Origin: an uncultured Porphyromonadaceae bacterium
Lineage (GTDB): Bacteria; Bacteroidota; Bacteroidia; Bacteroidales; Muribaculaceae
Reading direction: 5' to 3'
Length of the DNA: 22,403 nt
NCBI GenBank assembly: GCA_905193485.1
Contig: CAJJOX010000009.1
Location: 1 to 22,403, forward strand
Positions 16,260 to 22,403 of this stretch are shown one piece after another. Position 1 is the first letter of the stretch; each line of letters starts with the position of its first letter. Below the pieces are notes generated by a model. That model did no database searches, was not told where the DNA came from, and saw only the letters and a program-made list of their open reading frames with translations. The position numbers and the translations under genes are program-made.

Positions 16260-17672
16260 TCAATCACGACGCGTAAGTTTTACAACGTTTTCCACATGGT
16301 GTGTATGTGGAAACATGTCGACCGGCTGGACAGCATCGACACGATAACGGGCATCAAGCATGGCAAGATCACGAGCCTGTGTGGCAGGATTGCAGCTCAC
16401 GTACACGATGCGGTGCGGTGATGCGTTTAGGATCACATTCACTACGTCGACATGCATCCCGGCACGCGGCGGATCGACAATCATGACATCAGGGCGGCCA
16501 TGCTCCGCGATGAAGCTATCGGTGAGCACATCTTTCATGTCGCCGGCGAAGAAGAGGGTGTTGGTGATTCCGTTGGTTTTGGAATTGACACGTGCATCGG
16601 CAATGGCATCCTCGACATATTCGATACCGATCACTCTTCTGGCCTGTCGGGCGACAAAGTTGGCTATGGTGCCGGTGCCGGTATAAAGGTCATAGACGAG
16701 TTCGTTGCCAGTCAGACCGGCAAAGGAACGAGCTACTTTGTAGAGTTCGTATGCCTGTAACGAATTTGTCTGATAGAACGACTTCGCCCCTACCCTAAAA
16801 CGAAGGCCTTCCATTTCTTCTATGATATAAGCCGGTCCGTCGAACACTTTGATCTCCTGATCGGCAATAGTATCGTTGGCTTTAAGATTGACAACATAAA
16901 GAAGCGATGTGATTTCAGGGAACTGAGATCTAATCGCCGTCATCAGTTCGTCGATTTTGCGTGTGTCATCCTCTCCGAAAACCATCACCGCCATTACTTG
17001 ACCGGTCGAGGCAATGCGTATCATCAGTGTGCGCAAAAGGCCTGTCTGATTGCGGAGATCGTAGAAAGAATAGTTGTGCTCTTTGCCAAATTGTTTTACA
17101 AACAAGCGGATACGGTTGCCAAGATCCGCCTGAAGGTGACAACGCTCAATGTCAAGCACTTTGTCAAAAGCGCCGGGAATATGGAAGCCTGCCGCATCAC
17201 GGTCGGGAAATTCCTCTCCGGAGCGCAACTGATCAAAAGTGAGCCATTTCTTATTTGAAAAGGTATATTCCATCTTGTTGCGATATTCCCATATCTTATC
17301 CGACCCCTTTATGGGTGAAATCTCAGGGAGCTGCACCTTGGCAATGCGTTGCAATGCATCGGTCACCTGTTTTTGTTTGCATTTGAGCTGAAAATCGTAT
17401 GGGAGATGCTGCCAACGGCATCCCCCGCACACAGAAAAGTGCTCGCAGCGTGGTTCGCAGCGTAATTCCGACGGATGAGTGAGCGTTTCGATGTGTCCTT
17501 CGGCATAATTGCGTTTTTTCCGGTCGATTTTCACATCAGCTATATCACCGGGAGCGCCGAACGGAATAAATACGACCATATCGTCGACACGTGCCAGACT
17601 CTGCCCTTCGGCAGCCACATCAATAATTTCCACATCCTTCAGTAAAGGAAGCTCTTTTCGTTTTCTTGCCAC
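16260..17672 (-). CDS. rlmD: 23S rRNA (uracil-C5)-methyltransferase RlmD/RumA family
   Basis: 470 residues. An N-terminal TRAM RNA-binding domain (about 10-65) is followed by the iron-sulfur cysteines Cys76, Cys82, Cys85 and Cys178, matching the spacing of the RumA cluster. SAM-binding motifs are FYQTN at 299-303, YDLYTGTGTIANF at 327-339 and DPPRAG at 400-405. The catalytic nucleophile is Cys427 in VSCNPAT. The enzyme should form 5-methyluridine in 23S rRNA; in Bacteroidota one such enzyme may modify more than one site, so the exact position is inferred. The start codon at 17672 is GTG and there is no in-frame ATG until residue 32, which would cut the TRAM domain. It has its own promoter element at 17699-17706, separating it from the manC operon upstream. 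Confidence 0.93.
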   Translation of the reverse strand: MARKRKELPLLKDVEIIDVAAEGQSLARVDDMVVFIPFGAPGDIADVKIDRKKRNYAEGHIETLTHPSELRCEPRCEHFSVCGGCRWQHLPYDFQLKCKQKQVTDALQRIAKVQLPEISPIKGSDKIWEYRNKMEYTFSNKKWLTFDQLRSGEEFPDRDAAGFHIPGAFDKVLDIERCHLQADLGNRIRLFVKQFGKEHNYSFYDLRNQTGLLRTLMIRIASTGQVMAVMVFGEDDTRKIDELMTAIRSQFPEITSLLYVVNLKANDTIADQEIKVFDGPAYIIEEMEGLRFRVGAKSFYQTNSLQAYELYKVARSFAGLTGNELVYDLYTGTGTIANFVARQARRVIGIEYVEDAIADARVNSKTNGITNTLFFAGDMKDVLTDSFIAEHGRPDVMIVDPPRAGMHVDVVNVILNASPHRIVYVSCNPATQARDLAMLDARYRVDAVQPVDMFPHTHHVENVVKLTRRD

Positions 17673-17698
17673 AACAAATAGTTTTATTATTTTGGCTG

Positions 17699-17706
17699 CA
17701 AAGCTA
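17699..17706 (-). promoter_or_regulatory. -7 promoter element TAGCTTTG of rlmD
   Basis: A perfect TAnnTTTG match on the minus strand, implying a leader of about 22 bases before the GTG start at 17672. A TTG lies 16 bases further upstream, a little close for a -33 element. The 110-base gap between manC and rlmD shows no convincing terminator. Confidence 0.5.
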
Positions 17707-17782
17707 CTGAAATAACTCTAAACAATGACATGTTCCTGCAAATTTCTTTGAAAATGCTTCGTATATGATTACAGTAGTCGGG

Positions 17783-19123
17783 CTATTCCCACTCGTATTC
17801 CATGCGTTCCATATCGTCTTCGACGAGATTGGATCCCTGCTGCACCTCGATTAATGTCAACGGGGTATTGGCTCGTACTGTATGCAGTGTGCCACGCGGG
17901 ATGGTGACTACGTCACCTCGCCCGATAGATTTGCGTTCGCCTTCAATGACAATCTCGCCTTCTCCATTTATGAATGTCCAGGTTTGATCACGGTTCGTGC
18001 GACGACGATAACTGATCGAGCATCCGGGACGTATGGTGAGTTGTTTGGTCAAAGCAAAAAATCCGTCGGGGTATTCCACATAATCGATCACCTTGTATTC
18101 ACCCCAGCGCCGTTCTTCGTACATAGGAATTCGACCGATCCCGTCAACAAGATGTTTGAGATTCTCGCTTAAATTCCTTTGCGAAACCAGAATGCCGTCA
18201 TGAGAGGCAGCCACGACCAGATCTTTTGCCCCGATGCATACGACCGGAACTTCCAGTTCGTTGACGACATAGGTGTTGTCGCATGCCTCGGTAATGACAT
18301 TCCCAAAAGCGTGCTCCGGGAGTTCGTCGGTAAGTGTGTTCCAGGTGCCAAGATCTTTCCATCGGCCATCATATGGAACAACAGCCACAGATTCGGCTTT
18401 TTCGACCACTTCGTAGTCGAAGCTGATTTTCGGCAGAGATGAATAGGAATCCCGCATAGCGTCAAAATCCATACCGGGGAATTTGCTTCGGGCAATTTCG
18501 ATGAGATAACCGAGCCGGAATGCGAAGACACCGCCGTTCCATAGTGCCCCTTCGCAAATCAGTCTTTTTGCAATGTCGACATCGGGTTTTTCGGTGAAGC
18601 GTTTTACCGGACTGATATCATCGGCGGCTACTTCATTCAGATCAGGGACGATGTAGCCGTATTTGGCCGAGGGATATGTGGGTTTTATGCCCATCAGCAC
18701 AAGATCGGCATCTCCGTTGCTTACAGCATCCGCCATTTTTTCGATGGTTTTGAAATAAGCGTCCTCTGCATAAGAGTCGCACGGCATGACTATCACCGGT
18801 TCGTCAGGGCTTGAGCCTTTTGCGTCGAGATAATAACAAGCAAGGAGAATTGCAGGAAAAGTGTCACGCCGACATGGTTCGGTGACGACAGACATTTCAT
18901 CGCCAAGCTGATTTTCTATTGAATCTTTCTGGCTGATGCCGGTAGCTATGACAATGTCATCGGTTAACCGTGCTGTCTTTATCTGACGCACGACCCGCTG
19001 AATCATCGATTCCTTTCCGCCGTCGGGATTGGACAGCAGGCGCAGAAATTGTTTTGAACGGACATCGTTTGAAAGGGGCCACAGGCGTTTGCCCGAGCCC
19101 CCGGAAAGCAAAATTATTTTCAT
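17783..19123 (-). CDS. manC: Mannose-1-phosphate guanylyltransferase (GDP-mannose pyrophosphorylase) with degenerate C-terminal cupin
   Basis: 446 residues. The nucleotidyltransferase domain has the GTP-binding signature [13 protein letters not shown] at 6-18 with KQFL at 24-27, then FTEKP at 176-180 (sugar-phosphate site), LWNGGVFAF at 194-202 and WKDLGTW at 255-261. It makes GDP-mannose from mannose-1-phosphate and GTP, the substrate of Gmd encoded two genes upstream. Residues 335-446 are a cupin of the type II phosphomannose isomerase kind ([39 protein letters not shown]). Where the family normally has Gln, His and Glu as metal ligands this protein has Arg373, Arg375 and Gln380, so isomerase activity is doubtful. 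The start overlaps the fcl stop as ATGA. No mannose-1-phosphate source (ManB) is encoded in the window. Confidence 0.92.
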   Translation of the reverse strand: MKIILLSGGSGKRLWPLSNDVRSKQFLRLLSNPDGGKESMIQRVVRQIKTARLTDDIVIATGISQKDSIENQLGDEMSVVTEPCRRDTFPAILLACYYLDAKGSSPDEPVIVMPCDSYAEDAYFKTIEKMADAVSNGDADLVLMGIKPTYPSAKYGYIVPDLNEVAADDISPVKRFTEKPDVDIAKRLICEGALWNGGVFAFRLGYLIEIARSKFPGMDFDAMRDSYSSLPKISFDYEVVEKAESVAVVPYDGRWKDLGTWNTLTDELPEHAFGNVITEACDNTYVVNELEVPVVCIGAKDLVVAASHDGILVSQRNLSENLKHLVDGIGRIPMYEERRWGEYKVIDYVEYPDGFFALTKQLTIRPGCSISYRRRTNRDQTWTFINGEGEIVIEGERKSIGRGDVVTIPRGTLHTVRANTPLTLIEVQQGSNLVEDDMERMEYEWE

Positions 19124-20064
19124 CGTTCGGCACGCATGGGATTATTAAGGAAATCGTCGTAGGCAAGGCGAATGCCGTCGGCAAGTTCGGTCTTATACGT
19201 CCATCCGAGGTTTGCCGCCTTGCTGACATCGAGGAGCTTGCGAGGAGTGCCGTTTGGCCGTGTATTGTCCCACAGAATTTCACCTTCGTATCCGACAATG
19301 GAAGCTACAAGGCTTGTCAGATCTTTGATGGTAAGCTCTTTGCCTGTGCCAGCATTGACGGTTTCATTGCCGCTGTAGTTGTTCATCAGAAAAACGCATA
19401 AGTTAGCGAGATCATCGACATACAGGAATTCGCGAAGCGGACTTCCATCGCCCCAACATGTGACACTGCGGGCGCCGGATTCCTTGGCCTCATGGAAACG
19501 CCTGATCAAAGCCGGCAACACATGGCTGTGTTCAGGATGGTAGTTGTCGTTGGGGCCATAGAGATTTGTGGGCATCACGGATATATAATCGGTGCCATAT
19601 TGACGGTTTAGGAACTCGCAATATTTCAGGCCGGAGATCTTTGCAAGCGCATATGCCTCATTCGTCTTTTCGAGTTCGGATGTCAGCAGACAGCTTTCGG
19701 GCATCGGCTGTGGCGCCATACGCGGATATATACACGACGAGCCGAGGAACTCGAGTTTTTTGCACCCGTTACGCCATGCGGCATTGATGACATTCATCTC
19801 AAGCATCATATTGTCGTACATAAAATCGGCAAGAGCTGACTGGTTGGCGATTATCCCTCCGACCTTAGCGGCTGCAAGAAACACATATTCAGGTTTTTCA
19901 GCAGCAAAAAAGTCGTTGACCGCCTGCTGGTTGATCAGATCGAGCTCACGATGGGTGCGAGTGATGATATTGTCATATCCCTGACGCTTAAGTTCACGTA
20001 CGATTGCCGATCCGACCATTCCCCGATGCCCGGCGACATATATTTTGGAATCTTTCTGCATCAT
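19120..20064 (-). CDS. fcl: GDP-L-fucose synthase (GDP-4-keto-6-deoxymannose epimerase/reductase)
   Basis: 314 residues of the extended short-chain dehydrogenase type. The NADP-binding motif GHRGMVG is at 12-18. The catalytic set Ser109, Cys111, Tyr138, Lys142 and His181 sits at a constant offset of +2 from the residues of the E. coli enzyme (107, 109, 136, 140, 179), so all active-site residues are present. It epimerises and reduces GDP-4-keto-6-deoxymannose to GDP-L-fucose, the activated fucose used for capsule, O-antigen or glycoprotein decoration. It begins within the gmd stop (ATGA) and ends within the manC start (ATGA), implying translational coupling on both sides. The protein may begin at Met1 or Met2. 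Confidence 0.96.
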   Translation of the reverse strand: MMQKDSKIYVAGHRGMVGSAIVRELKRQGYDNIITRTHRELDLINQQAVNDFFAAEKPEYVFLAAAKVGGIIANQSALADFMYDNMMLEMNVINAAWRNGCKKLEFLGSSCIYPRMAPQPMPESCLLTSELEKTNEAYALAKISGLKYCEFLNRQYGTDYISVMPTNLYGPNDNYHPEHSHVLPALIRRFHEAKESGARSVTCWGDGSPLREFLYVDDLANLCVFLMNNYSGNETVNAGTGKELTIKDLTSLVASIVGYEGEILWDNTRPNGTPRKLLDVSKAANLGWTYKTELADGIRLAYDDFLNNPMRAER

Positions 20065-21152
20065 TTCACAATTCCTTTTTCAAGATATTCCGCGAGGTTT
20101 GTTTTCACTTGCTCGCCGGCACGCTCTACGGCCACTTTAGCCATATCGGCATCGACCATCAGGTTGACAAGCTGTTCGAATGACGTTTTGCGTGTCGGAT
20201 CCCAACCGAGTTTTGCTTTTGCCTTTGTCGGGTCGCCCCAAAGGTTGACCACATCGGTGGGGCGGTAGAAGTCTTTCGACACTTCGATCACTACGTTTCC
20301 TGTGGCTTTGTCGATGCCTTTTTCGTGTTCGCCTTCGCCGGTAAATTCAAGCTCAATTCCGGCGCGACGGAATGCGTAGAGGCAGAATTCGCGGACGGAA
20401 TGCTGTTCGCCGGTGGCGATCACGAAATCTTCCGGTTTGTCTTGCTGGAGAATGAGCCACATACACTCGACATAATCGCGTGCGTAGCCCCAGTCGCGAA
20501 GCGATGAAAGATTACCGAGATATAGCTTTTCCTGCTTACCCTGGGCAATGCGGGCGGCGGCCAAAGTGATCTTGCGGGTGACAAACGTTTCGCCGCGACG
20601 CTCAGATTCGTGATTGAAGAGTATGCCTGAACATGCGAACATATTGTAGGCCTCGCGATATTCCTTCACAATCCAGAAACCATAGAGCTTGGCCACGGCA
20701 TATGGACTGTAAGGGTGAAACGGAGTATTTTCGTTTTGCGGCACTTCCTCTACCTTGCCATAGAGTTCGGAAGTGGAAGCCTGATAGAATCGACAGGTTT
20801 CGGCGAGGCCGCACTGTCGGATACCTTCGAGCAGACGGAGCACGCCTGTCGCGTCGACATCGGCCGTAAACTCGGGAGAGTCGAAGCTCACCTGAACGTG
20901 GCTCTGGGCGGCGAGGTTGTAGACTTCGTCAGGCCGCACTTTGTTGAGCACCTGGATTATCGACATCGAGTCGCCGAGGTCGGCATAATGAAGATGGAAG
21001 TGTGGTTGTCCTTCGAGATGTGCGATACGTTCACGGAAATCTACCGACGAACGGCGGATGGTGCCATGCACGTCATATCCTTTTTCAAGAAGAAGCTCGG
21101 CCAGGAATGAGCCATCCTGACCTGTGATCCCTGTTATTAATGCTGTTTTCAT
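20061..21152 (-). CDS. gmd: GDP-mannose 4,6-dehydratase
   Basis: 363 residues, typical length. The Rossmann motif [11 protein letters not shown] starts at residue 7. The catalytic residues Thr127, Glu129, Tyr151 and Lys155 ([10 protein letters not shown] and SPYAVAK) match those of the E. coli enzyme with a constant offset of 5. The conserved [15 protein letters not shown] segment binds the nucleotide and subunit partner. It converts GDP-mannose to GDP-4-keto-6-deoxymannose, the first committed step to GDP-L-fucose. It is the first gene of the gmd-fcl-manC cassette. A hairpin with a T-tract lies only 13 bases upstream of the start codon, and I see no convincing promoter motif between that hairpin and the gene. 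Confidence 0.97.
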   Translation of the reverse strand: MKTALITGITGQDGSFLAELLLEKGYDVHGTIRRSSVDFRERIAHLEGQPHFHLHYADLGDSMSIIQVLNKVRPDEVYNLAAQSHVQVSFDSPEFTADVDATGVLRLLEGIRQCGLAETCRFYQASTSELYGKVEEVPQNENTPFHPYSPYAVAKLYGFWIVKEYREAYNMFACSGILFNHESERRGETFVTRKITLAAARIAQGKQEKLYLGNLSSLRDWGYARDYVECMWLILQQDKPEDFVIATGEQHSVREFCLYAFRRAGIELEFTGEGEHEKGIDKATGNVVIEVSKDFYRPTDVVNLWGDPTKAKAKLGWDPTRKTSFEQLVNLMVDADMAKVAVERAGEQVKTNLAEYLEKGIVK

Positions 21153-21157
21153 AATTC

Positions 21158-21208
21158 AAAAAATAGGCCATTGACATATAGAATAAGAGGTCTATAATGT
21201 CAATGGCC
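21158..21208 (-). terminator. Strong hairpin terminator between the Ig-like protein gene and gmd
   Basis: The outer arms GGCCATTGACAT (21166-21177) and ATGTCAATGGCC (21197-21208) pair perfectly over 12 bases. The pairing continues by about five more bases with a one-base bulge to an 8-base loop. On the minus strand it is followed at once by TATTTTTT (21165-21158), a good intrinsic terminator tail. It lies about 65 bases after the stop at 21273. Its end is only a few bases from the gmd start codon, so it may also act on gmd expression. Confidence 0.85.
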
Positions 21209-21272
21209 ACAATTCAACTATTTTTATATAAATGTATATATCTCTCTGACGTTAAAAATAATTACAGTCATA

Positions 21273-22403
21273 TCAGTCAACGCCGCCTGCGCCGCCATTG
21301 TGGTCAACGCTGAACGGAGTGACGGTGACATTGTAGTTTCCGTATGCGGTTCCATTGACGGAAGCGCTTCCGGAAGAAACTTTAAGAGCGGTCGTAGACT
21401 GTGTGCCGCTGAGTCTTACGCCTTGACCTATGGCAAGATTTACGTTCAAAGGATAATTGCCCTGCACGGTAGTCACTGTTGCACCATACTGACGTGCGAG
21501 ATGCTCGATAAGAAGACCTTCAAGCTTGTTGGTTGCTGTCGATTGAATCTGAGTGCCTGCTTTATATGTGAAAGGAGCGGATTCAACAAGCATATTGCCG
21601 GTACCCTTGCGATTGTCGTAAACCGACTGTGCGAACGAGATCTCTTCACTTGAGGCTGTCGTAGCAACGGATACGGGCAGGAAAATACCGAACATCGTGA
21701 ACTTTGTGGTTGAAATCACGATAATACCATTCGGGTTAATGGTAGGGTTAATTCTGTTCCAGGTTTTTGTTGCGTTATCATATTCCTTTACAACAACAGC
21801 CGAAGCCACAGACGCGTCAAGTGCAAATGTCACGTTGATAGGAGTTGAAAGCGTCAGATTCGGGTCGGAGCAAGTGACGTTTGCACCGATGAGCATCGTT
21901 TCCACCTCCGATGCGCGAGATCCGGCTGCATTTTCGGAGTAGATCGGCGTGATGTTGATGGTAGTGTTGGCAGGTACGGTATTCGCCGGAACATCAACTT
22001 TGATGTCTACGGCGCCTTCTTCGTTGCCGGGAATATTTTCAGATTGCACATCACCTGTTGCGTCAACATCAGGATTTTTCACTTCGAGATTCTGTGTGAC
22101 TTTGCGGTTCATTGCCACGCTCCAAAGGCGGTTCTGGCTGTTTGCCTGTGTAAAAGCGACGGAAGTGGCTGCATCAAGCATGTTTTCGGCTGTAGCTGTA
22201 AAGTTATAGTCGCCCTGTGCGATCCCCGAGATGGAGTATGCGCCGTTCGCGTCTGTCACTGCGGTATATTCTCCGGCTGACACTGTAGCACCCACAACCG
22301 GGTTTCCGGACATATCTGTTACGACACCCGAAAGTGTGTTTGGCGCAGCTTCAACTACGGGAGGAAGCACCGGCTTGCGGGCGTCATCCCCACGGCCCCA
22401 CAC
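21273..22403 (-). CDS. Exported protein with carboxypeptidase-regulatory-like domain, N-terminus outside the window
   Basis: 376 residues are visible; the true start lies beyond the right edge, and the GTG at 22403 is probably just an internal Val codon. Residues 24 to about 75 are a carboxypeptidase-regulatory-like Ig fold (LSGVVTDMSGNPVVGATVSA, then TDANGAYSISGIAQGDYNFT). The middle part (about 130-245) looks like further beta-sandwich, with VDVPANTVPANTTINITP resembling ZU5-like segments. The C-terminal 130 residues are low in charge, rich in Thr, Ser and Asn, and end in a Gly-rich DHNGGAGGVD; I recognise no family. The beginning WGRGDD just before a Pro-rich linker suggests that only a signal peptide, possibly of lipoprotein type, is missing; that is inference. 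It probably acts at the cell surface. A terminator follows at 21158-21208. Confidence 0.7.
   Translation of the reverse strand: MWGRGDDARKPVLPPVVEAAPNTLSGVVTDMSGNPVVGATVSAGEYTAVTDANGAYSISGIAQGDYNFTATAENMLDAATSVAFTQANSQNRLWSVAMNRKVTQNLEVKNPDVDATGDVQSENIPGNEEGAVDIKVDVPANTVPANTTINITPIYSENAAGSRASEVETMLIGANVTCSDPNLTLSTPINVTFALDASVASAVVVKEYDNATKTWNRINPTINPNGIIVISTTKFTMFGIFLPVSVATTASSEEISFAQSVYDNRKGTGNMLVESAPFTYKAGTQIQSTATNKLEGLLIEHLARQYGATVTTVQGNYPLNVNLAIGQGVRLSGTQSTTALKVSSGSASVNGTAYGNYNVTVTPFSVDHNGGAGGVD

Noticed and set aside
21166..21208. Inverted repeats as an invertible (phase-variable) promoter before gmd
   Set aside because: The loop is only about 8 bases and cannot hold a promoter. The structure and trailing T-tract fit a terminator, and no invertase gene is visible.

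Overview
The window is chromosomal DNA from a member of the Bacteroidota, most likely order Bacteroidales. The support is: DUF5686/carboxypeptidase-regulatory outer-membrane proteins, a Bacteroidales-style GH3 glycosidase next to a serine hydrolase, a THUMP-like methyltransferase, and start regions preceded by the Bacteroidota -7 promoter element TAnnTTTG rather than by Shine-Dalgarno sites. Family-level placement (for example Muribaculaceae) is a guess. Sixteen protein genes fill the window, and the two at the edges are cut. All run on the minus strand except two singletons, the methyltransferase and the CYTH protein. I see no tRNA, rRNA, CRISPR array, insertion sequence or phage gene, and no gene-free stretch over 300 bases.

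Reading along the minus strand (right to left): (1) 22403-21273 is the C-terminal part of an exported Ig-like/carboxypeptidase-regulatory protein, closed by a strong hairpin terminator at 21166-21208. (2) 21152-17783 is a tightly coupled gmd-fcl-manC cassette that makes GDP-mannose and GDP-L-fucose; both junctions are ATGA overlaps. (3) 17672-16260 is the rRNA methyltransferase rlmD, convergent with the plus-strand CYTH gene (15774-16235). (4) 15618-12068 holds phoH and a DUF5686 outer-membrane protein. (5) 11979-10950 holds a Yip1-like membrane protein followed by smpB. (6) The plus-strand methyltransferase (9717-10928) is divergent from a TPR protein (9628-7427), which is followed after 19 bases by a periplasmic M3 peptidase (7407-5263) and a hairpin at 5207-5243. 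(7) 5075-1 is a three-gene periplasmic operon: 5'-nucleotidase, NagZ-type GH3 lipoprotein, and a serine hydrolase of the beta-lactamase/S12 family running off the left edge.

Most of this is ordinary housekeeping and envelope biology. The observations most worth a second look are these. The serine hydrolase carries at its N-terminus a second, diverged copy of the C-terminal module of the GH3 enzyme next to it, which suggests that an ancestral GH3-serine hydrolase fusion was split by duplication and complementary loss. The ManC C-terminal cupin has lost three of the four expected metal-ligand positions. The hairpin-plus-T-tract lies only 13 bases before the gmd start, with no clear promoter between them. 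The divergent TPR and methyltransferase genes have -7 elements so close to their start codons that their mRNA leaders should be only a few bases long. I did not find a clearly novel multi-gene system.
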